Below are positions 1 through 6,985 of a DNA stretch of 43,957 nt, one piece after another. Within the stretch, counting starts at the first letter, position 1; every line of letters begins with the position of its first letter. Source of the stretch: Parcubacteria group bacterium (GTDB lineage: Bacteria; Patescibacteriota; Minisyncoccia; JACPHC01); NCBI GenBank assembly GCA_016188775.1, contig JACPHC010000009.1, positions 1 to 43,957 of the forward strand. Direction: 5' to 3'. A program made the translations under genes and the position numbers. The notes beneath the pieces were generated by a model. It worked only from the letters and a program-made list of their open reading frames with translations. It made no database searches and was not told the origin of the DNA.

Positions 1-1
1 G

Positions 2-271
2 GCTCCTCCCCCTGGAGCCTATTTCCCGCTCGGATATACCGATTGGCTGACTCCGCCCGGACCGGTGATTTTCGGACAGTTGGAATATTGGGGCGGACTT
101 ATTAAAGCCATTGATCCCTTTTCCGATTTTCTTTTTTATGACATCCAACTGCCAGATGGTAAAACATTTCAGGATTTGAAAGGCATCCAGTTTATCGGTT
201 GGTCTAACAAATTCGGAGACTGGAATCGAATCGAGATTCCTCCGATTTACACGGATTTTACGGTGAGGTAG
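2..271 (+). CDS. Hypothetical protein, C-terminal fragment (5' end outside window)
   Basis: The frame is open from base 2 to the TAG at 269-271, so the gene enters from the left edge and its start is not visible. The visible 89 residues begin with a proline-rich stretch (APPPGAYFPLGY) and are rich in aromatic residues and glycine, with no membrane helix. A GTG at base 65 is in frame but need not be the start, because the reading frame continues upstream. I do not recognise the family; the composition would suit an exported or surface beta-rich domain, but that is only inference. A perfect hairpin follows the stop codon directly. Confidence 0.6.
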   Translation, partial: APPPGAYFPLGYTDWLTPPGPVIFGQLEYWGGLIKAIDPFSDFLFYDIQLPDGKTFQDLKGIQFIGWSNKFGDWNRIEIPPIYTDFTVR

Positions 272-300
272 ATTCTTACGAGGCTAAGCCTCGTAAGAAT
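272..300 (+). repeat. Hairpin with GCCTCGTAA core, terminator-like
   Basis: A perfect 13 bp inverted repeat (arms 272-284 and 288-300, loop TAA) starts one base after a stop codon. It has no U-tract, so it is not a classical intrinsic terminator. The inner core (TTACGAGGC-TAA-GCCTCGTAA) recurs exactly at 29050-29082, where the outer arm sequence is different but again fully complementary. Confidence 0.7.
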
Positions 301-332
301 TAATGAGTTGATTTATTGTAGTGAGGTAGGGG

Positions 333-361
333 TTGACTATTTTTTATAAAACTTTTATTCT
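333..361 (+). promoter_or_regulatory. Putative sigma-70 type promoter for rpmF
   Basis: TTGACT (333-338) is followed after 17 nt by TATTCT (356-361), ending 23 nt before the rpmF ATG. The -35 box matches the consensus 5/6 and the -10 box 4/6. The same TTGACT box occurs upstream of infA. Confidence 0.45.
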
Positions 362-384
362 TATTAAATTAAGACGAATTCATT

Positions 385-633
385 ATGGGAGTACCAACGC
401 AAAGGCATACAAAATCAAGAAGAAACAAGGGCCGATCGCACATGGCTTTAAAACAGCCGGTTTTTTCTTATTGCGCCAAATGCCATGTCAAAAAAATGCC
501 GCATCAGATTTGCGAAAACTGCGGCTATTACGGCGGCAAAGAAGTTATTGACGTTTTGGCCAAGCTTGAGAAAAAGGAACGAAAGAAAAAGAAAAAAGAC
601 TTGGCGGTTCAAGAACAAAAAGCCGGAAAATAA
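385..633 (+). CDS. rpmF: Large ribosomal subunit protein bL32
   Basis: bL32 is a small zinc-binding protein of the 50S subunit. The 82 aa product starts [19 protein letters not shown], close to the family's usual MAVPxRRxSKSRRxxRR start, which fixes the ATG at 385. It carries two CxxC pairs, YCAKC and [10 protein letters not shown], that form the zinc ribbon, followed by a lysine-rich tail longer than in most bL32 proteins. A likely promoter lies upstream, and nusB follows after a palindromic repeat. The family assignment is secure; the extended basic tail is the only oddity. Confidence 0.95.
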   Translation: MGVPTQRHTKSRRNKGRSHMALKQPVFSYCAKCHVKKMPHQICENCGYYGGKEVIDVLAKLEKKERKKKKKDLAVQEQKAGK

Positions 634-644
634 ATTAACTATAT

Positions 645-782
645 TAAAAAGCGAAGGAAATGGATTTTTCAAATCGTCTCCCTGCGGGAGATCTCCCGTA
701 GGGATGACAGGCGGGGTCGGCCAAAATTCGCAAAGCGAATTTTGGGGTGAAGGCGATTTGAAAAATTCGTTTCTGGAGCTTT
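645..782 (+). repeat. Left arm of ~107 bp inverted repeat flanking nusB, with 31 bp insertion
   Basis: This segment is the near-exact reverse complement of 1286-1393, except for an extra 31 bp at 677-707. Each arm is itself quasi-palindromic: it contains CCAAAATTCGC-AAA-GCGAATTTTGG (721-745) enclosed by CAAATCG/CGATTTG. The 31 bp insert is a smaller palindrome centred on GGGAGATCTCCC and resembles the hairpin at 6502-6525. Confidence 0.85.
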
Positions 783-817
783 GTTTAATTTTATTTATAA
801 ATTTAAACAAAATTGGT

Positions 818-1279
818 ATGTCTTCAAGGCATCTATCCAGATCTATAGCCATGCAAAGCCTCTACGAGTGGGATTTTAGGGGCAGTGGTCTTGATGATCT
901 TCAAAAAATCGTTCAAAGAAATATAGCTGAATTTGGACCGGGACTTGAAGACACGAATTTTGTCCATCAGCTTATTAGCGGCGTTTTGGAACACAAAGAA
1001 GAACTGGATAAAATCATTGAAAAAACGGCTCCGGAATGGCCAATCGGGCAGATTACCGCGGTTGACCGCAATGTTTTGCGTCTCGGTCTTTATGAGCTTT
1101 TATTTAGCAAGCGGGAGGAGGTGCCGGCCAAGGTGGCGATAAACGAAGCCATTGAATTGGCTAAAACTTTTGGCGGTGAAACTTCCGGCAAGTTTGTTAA
1201 CGGCGTTTTGGGGACTATTTATCGGGAAATAGGAGAGCCGGGAAAAGACGAGACTTCAAAATCTAAAAAAGAAGATTAA
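818..1279 (+). CDS. nusB: Transcription antitermination factor NusB
   Basis: NusB binds boxA RNA with S10 (NusE) and supports rRNA antitermination. I place the start at ATG 818, giving 153 aa beginning [20 protein letters not shown], which matches the usual NusB N-terminus (R-x-x-A-x-Q-x-LY). An upstream in-frame extension to 485 runs through rpmF in another frame and through the repeat, so it is rejected. The C-terminal half ([41 protein letters not shown]) contains the family's hallmark motifs. The tail is short and charged. The gene is enclosed by two arms of an inverted repeat and followed by rnc, so the transcript could fold around the nusB message. Confidence 0.93.
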   Translation: MSSRHLSRSIAMQSLYEWDFRGSGLDDLQKIVQRNIAEFGPGLEDTNFVHQLISGVLEHKEELDKIIEKTAPEWPIGQITAVDRNVLRLGLYELLFSKREEVPAKVAINEAIELAKTFGGETSGKFVNGVLGTIYREIGEPGKDETSKSKKED

Positions 1280-1285
1280 CTTTTT

Positions 1286-1393
1286 CAAAGCTTCGGAAAC
1301 GAATTTTTCAAATCGCCTTCACCCCAAAATTCGCTTTGCGAATTTTGGCCGACCCCGCCTGCGATTTGAAAAATCCATTTCCTTCGCTTTTTA
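1286..1393 (-). repeat. Right arm of ~107 bp inverted repeat flanking nusB
   Basis: This is the reverse complement of the 645-782 arm without the 31 bp insert. It fills the nusB-rnc gap almost completely and ends 7 nt before the rnc start codon. It contains the same internal palindrome around AATTCGCTTTGCGAATT. If both arms are in one RNA they can pair into a ~107 bp duplex immediately upstream of the RNase III gene. Confidence 0.85.
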
Positions 1394-1400
1394 TTAATTC

Positions 1401-2096
1401 ATGGCGGAATTAAGCGAACTGGAAAAAAAAATTGGCGTTGAATTTAAAAATAAAGACCTGCTTTTACAGGCCTTGGTTCATCGTTCTTATTTAAATGAAA
1501 ACCCCAATTTTAAAGTCAAGCATAACGAGCGATTGGAATTTTTAGGGGACGCGGTTTTAGAGCTTGTCGTTTCCGATTATCTTTACGAGCAATATCCCCA
1601 AGAACCGGAAGGGCAGATGACCGCCTGGCGGGCCGCTTTAGTAAACGCTAATATGCTTTTTGATATAGCCGCGAAATTGGGATTGGGCAATTATCTTCTT
1701 CTTTCCCGAGGCGAGGCTAAAGACATAAATAAAGCTCGGATGTATCTTATCGCCAATGCTTTTGAGGCCTTGATCGGCGCTATTTATCTTGATCAGGGGA
1801 TAGAAGCGGCTCAAATTTTTATTGAAAAAAATGTCTTGGTTGAATTGGGGCGAGTCATTAAAGAAAAACTTTATCGGGATTCAAAGAGTTTATTTCAAGA
1901 AGAGGCGCAGGATAAAGCCGGCATTACTCCGATTTACGAAGTTTTGAGAGAATGGGGCCCGGATCACGCCAAACATTTCGTCATTGGCGTTTTTTTAGGC
2001 GATGAACTGGTGGCTCAAGGCGAAGGAATGTCAAAACAATCGGCCCAGCAGGAAGCGGCCAAAGAAGCGTTAAAGGTTAAAAATTGGGGCAGTTAA
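1401..2096 (+). CDS. rnc: Ribonuclease III
   Basis: RNase III cleaves double-stranded RNA, including pre-rRNA stems. The 231 aa protein has the signature NERLEFLGDAVLEL (residues 42-55) with Glu46 and Asp50 of the active site. The second catalytic segment reads ANAFEALIGAIYLD with Glu122 present, but Asn119 replaces the metal-binding Asp seen in E. coli (Asp114). A C-terminal dsRNA-binding domain (about residues 158-228) ends in the typical SAQQEAAKEAL helix. Length and domain order are normal. The stop lies 3 nt before smc, and the arm of a long inverted repeat ends just upstream, which invites autoregulation by self-cleavage as known for E. coli rnc (inference here). Confidence 0.96.
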   Translation: MAELSELEKKIGVEFKNKDLLLQALVHRSYLNENPNFKVKHNERLEFLGDAVLELVVSDYLYEQYPQEPEGQMTAWRAALVNANMLFDIAAKLGLGNYLLLSRGEAKDINKARMYLIANAFEALIGAIYLDQGIEAAQIFIEKNVLVELGRVIKEKLYRDSKSLFQEEAQDKAGITPIYEVLREWGPDHAKHFVIGVFLGDELVAQGEGMSKQSAQQEAAKEALKVKNWGS

Positions 2097-2099
2097 TTT

Positions 2100-4241
2100 A
2101 TGTTAAAGCGTCTTGAAATTTCAGGGTTTAAATCTTTTGCCAAAAAAATCTCTTTGGAATTTCCGGGCCGGGTTTCGGCTATTGTCGGACCGAACGGTTC
2201 GGGAAAATCCAATATCGCCGACGCAATTCGCTGGGTGATGGGAGAACAAAGCTTGAAAGCGCTGCGAACGAAAGACGGCGAAGATTTGATTTTTAGCGGA
2301 TCAAACGTTGCTTCTCGGATTGGCAAAGCCAGCGCCGAACTTATTTTTGACAATATCTCTCGCTGGTTTCCCGTTGATTTGGACGAGGTTGTGATTTCAA
2401 GGAAAAGTTATCGCGGCGGGGAGAATCAATATCTTATCAATAATTCTCCGGTTCGCCTGAAAGACGTCGTGGAGATGTTGGCCAAAGTCGGAGTGGGTTC
2501 AAAAGGGTACAGTATTATCGCTCAAGGCGCGGCTGATTCATTGCTGGCCGCCTCGGACAAAGAAAGACGCGAAATGATTGAAGAAGCGCTGGGATTGAAA
2601 GAATTCCGGCTCAAAAAAAACGAAACGGAGAGAAAATTGTCTGAAACCGACAATAATCTCGCACAGGCGAGAGTTTTGATCGATGAAATATCTCCGCGGC
2701 TCAAAACTCTTTCCCGTCTTGCTTTAAAAGTTAAAGAAAGGGAAGATAAGGCCGCCCGGCTTAAAATTTTAGAAACTCAATATTTCGCCGGCGAATTAAA
2801 TAAAATAAAATCAAAAAAACAAAGTATCGAGGAAAGGAAAAATCTTTTTGAAAAAGAATTGGCAGCGGCTAAAAATTCCATTTTTAAATTACGCGAGGAT
2901 CAAAACAAGGAAGAAGAAGTGGCGCCCGCTTCTTTAAACGATTTAAATCGGCTTAATTTGGAAACGGCGAAATTAGACGAAATTGAAACAAAATTGACTC
3001 GCGATTTGGGCCGTGTTGAAGGATTAATGGAGGCTGAACTGGAAACGGAAAAATTGGAATATCAGCCCGTCACTTTAAGTTATGCCAAGGCCAGTTTGGA
3101 AAACCTCCGGCAAATTCTCAAGGATGGAAAAGTTAGCGAGGCTCTTAATTTTTTGGACGAATTAATTCGGAAATTGATTTCCGGTAAAATTGTTTCCCAA
3201 CAAAAGACGAGCGTTGAGAAAAACCTTTTTTTAAAAAAACAGGAAAAAGACATTAAGAATCAACTGGCTGAAATTTTTCAAAAAAAAGATCAAATTAAGG
3301 AAGAAATAAACAAATTAAATTTCGCTATTGCCGGCTGGCGGGAAAGATTGGCCGGAATTAAACAAGGTCTTGCCCAAGAAGAAAAAAAATTTTCCGCCCA
3401 AGAAGAAATTTTTCGATCCGTTGTTTTGGAAGAAGATAAAATCGGACTGGAAGAAAATCAGGTCCTGCGATTTGCCGAAGAGGCTGGAATTGCCAAAGAC
3501 TCTCTGGCGATTTTACCGGCCGGTCCGGTTCCTGATTTTTATCAGATTCAAAAATTAAGAAGGGAAGTGGAGTCTATTATGAATGTTGATCCGGAGGTGC
3601 TGAAAGAACACGACGCGGTTTCATTGAGGCATCAATTTTTAACGACTCAAACCGGAGATTTGGAAAAAGCTTCGGCGAGCCTCCGTGATTTAATCCGAGA
3701 ATTAGATCAAAAAATCGATCGGGATTTTCGCGCGGGTTTGGCCGAAATATCCGAAGAATTTAATCGTTATTTTCGAATGATTTTTGGCGGCGGCCGAGCC
3801 AATCTTTATTTAGTTTCAGAAAAAAAAGAAAAATATAATTTGGAAGGCGAAAATAGTCAAAACGGAGATATAGCGGAAAATGACGCTTATGCCGGATGCG
3901 CGATTTCAGCGGAAATACCGGGTAAAAAAATCAAAGGACTAAACGCTCTTTCCGGCGGGGAGAGATCGCTGACGGCCTTGAGTCTTCTTTTTGGCATTGT
4001 GGCGGTCAACTCTCCGCCGTTTTTAGTTTTTGACGAGATTGACGCGGCTTTAGACGAGTCTAATTCGCGACGTTTCGCCAATATTTTTAAGGATTTATCC
4101 CAAAAAACGCAGTTTGTGATTATCACTCATAATCGCGAGACAATGTCCGAGGCCGATGTTCTCTACGGCGTGACTTTAGCCGAAGACGGATCGTCAAAAA
4201 TTATTTCGCTCAAATTTAGCGAGAAAACAACAGTTGCGTAA
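2100..4241 (+). CDS. smc: Short SMC-type ATPase (chromosome segregation), no recognisable hinge
   Basis: SMC proteins organise and segregate chromosomes through ATP-driven head engagement. The 713 aa product has an N-terminal head with Walker A GPNGSGKSN (residues 30-38), the typical WVMGEQS, a C-terminal signature LSGGERSL (617-624), Walker B FLVFDEIDAAL (from 641) and the ITHN switch. Typical SMCs are about 1150-1200 aa. Here the two coiled-coil arms are short and meet around residues 310-365, where I see neither the glycine-rich hinge of SMC nor the CxxC zinc hook of Rad50/SbcC. No ScpA or ScpB gene is in the window. SMC-like heads and the RNase III neighbour (a common rnc-smc pairing) favour smc over recF/recN. 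Confidence 0.88.
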   Translation: MLKRLEISGFKSFAKKISLEFPGRVSAIVGPNGSGKSNIADAIRWVMGEQSLKALRTKDGEDLIFSGSNVASRIGKASAELIFDNISRWFPVDLDEVVISRKSYRGGENQYLINNSPVRLKDVVEMLAKVGVGSKGYSIIAQGAADSLLAASDKERREMIEEALGLKEFRLKKNETERKLSETDNNLAQARVLIDEISPRLKTLSRLALKVKEREDKAARLKILETQYFAGELNKIKSKKQSIEERKNLFEKELAAAKNSIFKLREDQNKEEEVAPASLNDLNRLNLETAKLDEIETKLTRDLGRVEGLMEAELETEKLEYQPVTLSYAKASLENLRQILKDGKVSEALNFLDELIRKLISGKIVSQQKTSVEKNLFLKKQEKDIKNQLAEIFQKKDQIKEEINKLNFAIAGWRERLAGIKQGLAQEEKKFSAQEEIFRSVVLEEDKIGLEENQVLRFAEEAGIAKDSLAILPAGPVPDFYQIQKLRREVESIMNVDPEVLKEHDAVSLRHQFLTTQTGDLEKASASLRDLIRELDQKIDRDFRAGLAEISEEFNRYFRMIFGGGRANLYLVSEKKEKYNLEGENSQNGDIAENDAYAGCAISAEIPGKKIKGLNALSGGERSLTALSLLFGIVAVNSPPFLVFDEIDAALDESNSRRFANIFKDLSQKTQFVIITHNRETMSEADVLYGVTLAEDGSSKIISLKFSEKTTVA

Positions 4242-4268
4242 TTTTCATCTTTTGCTATTATAGAAGCA

Positions 4269-5876
4269 ATGGAAAACGAAACGGTGATTTTTCTTAAAAA
4301 AGAAGAAGATATCAGTCTGATTTTGAAAAGATTGGACGCGGCGCGCTCTAAATTTGTTATTTTTAATTTTCCTTCAAAATCGAAAATTTTCGAAATGAAA
4401 AGTTGGTTGAGAATTCTTAAAGAAGAGGCGGAGCATCTTGGGAAAAATATCGCCATTGAAACCGACGACGAAAAGGGGATTAAGCTTTGCCAAAATCTTG
4501 GCATTGAGACGTATTTTCCGAATCAGGGCGAAAACGAAGAGTCGGAGAATATTAGGAATGAGGCCGAATTGAAAATCCAGGAAGTTAAAAATGAAAATTG
4601 GCCCGAATCTCTTCGTTTAACCAATAATGACCAGCCGAGCGGCCATCTTGAAACTTGGTTTAAAAACGGCAAGAAAAAATCTCCGGATGGCGAGATGGAA
4701 GAAAAAAAATCGTGGATTTTAAGACCTTTGGCAACTCATTTTTTGCTTTCTATTTTTATTCTTTCCTTTTCCGTTTTTGTTTTGACTATTCTTTTTATTT
4801 TGCCGAGAGTTGATGTTAATCTCAAACTTAAAGAGGAAGTCATTGAAGATGATTTGAAAATTACGGCGAAAAAAGACAGCTTAATTGTTGATCAGACGGG
4901 ATTAGTCATTCCGGCCGTGGTTTTTTCTCAAGAATCTTCGAAAAAAATTGAATTTGAAGCCACCGGCAAAAAAGAAGCCGAAGAGAAGGCGAGCGGCAGA
5001 ATCGAAGTTTTTAACGCTTACAATTCCAAGCCGCAGACTTTGGTCGCCACCACCAGGTTTGAGTCCAAAGACGGAAAAATTTTTCGAATGATTAAAGCCG
5101 CGACCATTCCGGCCGCGACAATTAAAAACGGTCAGTTAACGCCTTCAAGCGTTTTTGTCGAAGTTCGGGCCGACAAACCGGGAGAAGAATATAATATCGG
5201 CCCGAGCGACTTTACGATTCCGGGATTTGCCGGCTCTGATAAATTTAAAGGATTTTACGGAAAATCTCGTCAGGCCATGGAAGGCGGAGCTCAAGGAAAA
5301 ATAAATTTCATTACCGAGGAAGATATTAAAAAAGCTTCAGAATTTTTAAAAAATGATTTAGCCAAAGAAGCGACAACTTCTTTAAAAAGTAAAATTTCTT
5401 CGCCTCTTGATTGGATTCCCGGCGCCGATGAAATTGTTGTTTCCGAATCTAATATTTCTCAGGCGGGGAAAATCGGGCCAAAAGGTTCGGCGTTTATGAA
5501 AATAGTTTTTCAAGCGATTGTTTTTGACCAAAACGATTTAAACCGTTTGGTTGACGAAAAATTAAAAAATAAAATTAAAAATAATGAACGCTTGGTCCCC
5601 GAAATCAGCGATTTGGCGTTTTCGGGCATCGCGAAGAATTTTGAGAAAGGAATTTTGACGTTTAGCGTCAACGTCAAGGCCAAAAAAACAAAATTAATTG
5701 ATCAGGACCGGCTGATTGAAGAATTAAAAGGCCAGAGCGAGGCCGACATAAAAAATTATTTTTCTTCCAAGTCCGATATTTTAGCCGCGGCCTCGGTGAA
5801 TTACTGGCCTTTTTGGGTCAGCCACATTCCCAAGTTTTCAAAAAGCATTAATTTAATAATCGAACCAAAGTATTGA
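4269..5876 (+). CDS. Membrane-anchored baseplate-J-like protein
   Basis: The 535 aa product has an acidic, soluble N-terminal domain (about 1-120), a charged linker, one strong membrane helix (about 155-180: LATHFLLSIFILSFSVFVLT onwards) and a large C-terminal domain outside. The C-terminal part contains GRIEVFNAYNSKPQTLVATT, FESKDGKIFRM and NIGPSDFTIPGF. This pattern I recognise from CPR proteins annotated as baseplate J/gp47-like. No phage tail genes surround it, so it is unlikely to be a phage remnant and more likely a cell-envelope protein; its function is unknown. The start ATG at 4269 is 27 nt after smc. A promoter for infA overlaps its stop codon. Confidence 0.7.
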   Translation: MENETVIFLKKEEDISLILKRLDAARSKFVIFNFPSKSKIFEMKSWLRILKEEAEHLGKNIAIETDDEKGIKLCQNLGIETYFPNQGENEESENIRNEAELKIQEVKNENWPESLRLTNNDQPSGHLETWFKNGKKKSPDGEMEEKKSWILRPLATHFLLSIFILSFSVFVLTILFILPRVDVNLKLKEEVIEDDLKITAKKDSLIVDQTGLVIPAVVFSQESSKKIEFEATGKKEAEEKASGRIEVFNAYNSKPQTLVATTRFESKDGKIFRMIKAATIPAATIKNGQLTPSSVFVEVRADKPGEEYNIGPSDFTIPGFAGSDKFKGFYGKSRQAMEGGAQGKINFITEEDIKKASEFLKNDLAKEATTSLKSKISSPLDWIPGADEIVVSESNISQAGKIGPKGSAFMKIVFQAIVFDQNDLNRLVDEKLKNKIKNNERLVPEISDLAFSGIAKNFEKGILTFSVNVKAKKTKLIDQDRLIEELKGQSEADIKNYFSSKSDILAAASVNYWPFWVSHIPKFSKSINLIIEPKY

Positions 5877-5901
5877 CTTTTCATTATTTTATTTATAGAA
5901 T
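5873..5901 (+). promoter_or_regulatory. Putative promoter for infA and the ribosomal protein block
   Basis: TTGACT (5873-5878) overlaps the stop codon of the preceding gene; 17 nt later comes TAGAAT (5896-5901). Spacing and boxes fit a sigma-70 promoter. The implied leader is about 140 nt and contains the GC-rich hairpin at 6019-6038. Confidence 0.55.
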
Positions 5902-6018
5902 TCTTTTTAGCCTCTTTTGAGAGGAATATTTTGTTTATTATGCAAACGAGTATGAATCGAGCGAGGCGAGTTGGTCGAGCCGAGCGAGAACCTTTCATAA
6001 CAAAGCATTATCACAATA

Positions 6019-6038
6019 CCGCGCCGCTTGCGGCGCGG
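6019..6038 (+). promoter_or_regulatory. GC-rich hairpin just upstream of infA start
   Basis: CCGCGCCG-CTTG-CGGCGCGG is a perfect 8 bp stem with a 4 nt loop, very GC-rich in an AT-rich region. It ends 7 nt before the infA ATG, exactly where a ribosome binding site would be, so it could limit or regulate initiation. It is too close to the start codon and lacks a U-tract, so a terminator is unlikely. Confidence 0.5.
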
Positions 6039-6045
6039 ATGCTTT

Positions 6046-6297
6046 ATGGTCGAAAATAAAGATAAAGACCAACGTCAAAAAGTAATAAAAAAAACCGGTA
6101 TCGCTCTTGAAGCTCTTCCGGCCGCGACCTTTAAAGTTAAATTGGATTCGGGAGAAGAAATTTTAGCTCATCTTTCCGGAAGATTGCGGATGAATCATAT
6201 TCGTATTTTGCCCGGCGATCGGGTGACGGTTGAATTATCCCCTTATGATTTAACTAAAGGCAGAATAGTTTATAGGGGGCTAAAATCAATCGCTTGA
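6046..6297 (+). CDS. infA: Translation initiation factor IF-1
   Basis: IF-1 occupies the 30S A site during initiation. The 83 aa protein is one OB fold: [41 protein letters not shown] and [19 protein letters not shown] are the canonical strands. I chose ATG 6046 ([12 protein letters not shown]) over a TTG at 6028, which lies inside the hairpin. The N-terminus is about ten residues longer than in E. coli IF-1. rpmJ follows closely, the classical infA-rpmJ-rpsM order. Confidence 0.95.
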   Translation: MVENKDKDQRQKVIKKTGIALEALPAATFKVKLDSGEEILAHLSGRLRMNHIRILPGDRVTVELSPYDLTKGRIVYRGLKSIA

Positions 6298-6327
6298 TTT
6301 TAGCGGGAAATTTTTTAAATATAATAA

Positions 6328-6441
6328 ATGAAAGTAAGATCTTCCATTAAAAAAATATGCGCCAAATGTAAAATTGTCCGCCGTCAAAGACGGCTTTATG
6401 TTGTTTGTTCCAATCCAAAACACAAACAACGGCAAGGTTAA
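6328..6441 (+). CDS. rpmJ: Large ribosomal subunit protein bL36
   Basis: This is a 37 aa gene. The product starts [19 protein letters not shown] and ends NPKHKQRQG, matching bL36 throughout. The zinc ligands are Cys11, Cys14, Cys27 and His32. No Shine-Dalgarno sequence precedes the ATG; the leader is AT-rich. It sits between infA and rpsM as in many bacteria. Confidence 0.96.
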   Translation: MKVRSSIKKICAKCKIVRRQRRLYVVCSNPKHKQRQG

Positions 6442-6594
6442 ATTTATAGACCTTTTGCAAAATAATCTTTTCTACTCCAATTCTCAAATTTCGGGTGTCA
6501 ACCCTACGGGTGATCTCCCGTAGGGAGACAAATTATTCAGAGCTTCTCAACGTATTTTGATTAAAATACGCTTCGTCGCTCTTCATAATTTTCG
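6442..6594 (+). repeat. Compound palindromic repeat between rpmJ and rpsM
   Basis: The gap holds a perfect 9 bp hairpin (CCCTACGGG-TGATCT-CCCGTAGGG, 6502-6525), whose flanks TGTC/GACA extend it, and a second perfect hairpin CGTATTTT-GATT-AAAATACG (6551-6570). An outer inverted repeat pairs TACTCC-AATTCTCA (about 6472-6486) with TGAGAATTTCCGGAGTA (6596-6612), so the element runs into the rpsM coding sequence. The first hairpin resembles the 31 bp insert at 677-707. Confidence 0.75.
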
Positions 6595-6981
6595 CTGAGA
6601 ATTTCCGGAGTAAATATACCTGATAATAAAAAAATAGTTATTTCTCTGTCTTATCTTTATGGGATTGGGATTCCTTTGGCCGAGAAGATTTTGGAAAAAC
6701 TAGCCATTGATCCAGCCATTAAAGCCAATCAGCTTTCTGCCCCAATGCAATCTCAATTAAAAGACGAGATTGAAAAAAATTATAAAGTGGAAGGCGAGCT
6801 AAGACGGGAAATAATGATGAATATTAAAAGATTGAAAGATATCGGCGTTTATCGAGGCTTGCGCCATTCCAGGGGTTTGCCGGTGCGGGGACAACGCACT
6901 AAAACTAATTCGAGAACCCGAAGAGGCAATGTCAGAAAAACAATGGGTTCCGGCCGGAAACAGTCGTCTGAAAAGACATAA
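6595..6981 (+). CDS. rpsM: Small ribosomal subunit protein uS13, probable CTG start
   Basis: uS13 lies in the 30S head and contacts the 50S subunit and P-site tRNA. Conserved N-terminal sequence ([17 protein letters not shown] and SYLYGIG) is encoded upstream of the first standard start (TTG 6676), in a frame that is open only back to a stop at 6586-6588. The only start-like codon before this conserved sequence is CTG at 6595, giving about 128 aa ([10 protein letters not shown]), close to the usual MARIAGVNIP. The rest ([26 protein letters not shown] in two pieces) is canonical. A palindromic repeat abuts the start. ATT at 6601 is a less likely alternative start. No Shine-Dalgarno sequence is visible. 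Confidence 0.85.
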   Translation: MRISGVNIPDNKKIVISLSYLYGIGIPLAEKILEKLAIDPAIKANQLSAPMQSQLKDEIEKNYKVEGELRREIMMNIKRLKDIGVYRGLRHSRGLPVRGQRTKTNSRTRRGNVRKTMGSGRKQSSEKT

Positions 6982-6985
6982 AATT

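Noticed and set aside
485-817. An upstream extension of the nusB reading frame by 111 codons
   Set aside because: It runs through rpmF in another frame and through the repeat arm, and the protein family starts at ATG 818.
4269-5876. Prophage remnant based on the baseplate-J-like domain
   Set aside because: No other phage gene is nearby, the gene lies among housekeeping genes, and it has a membrane anchor.
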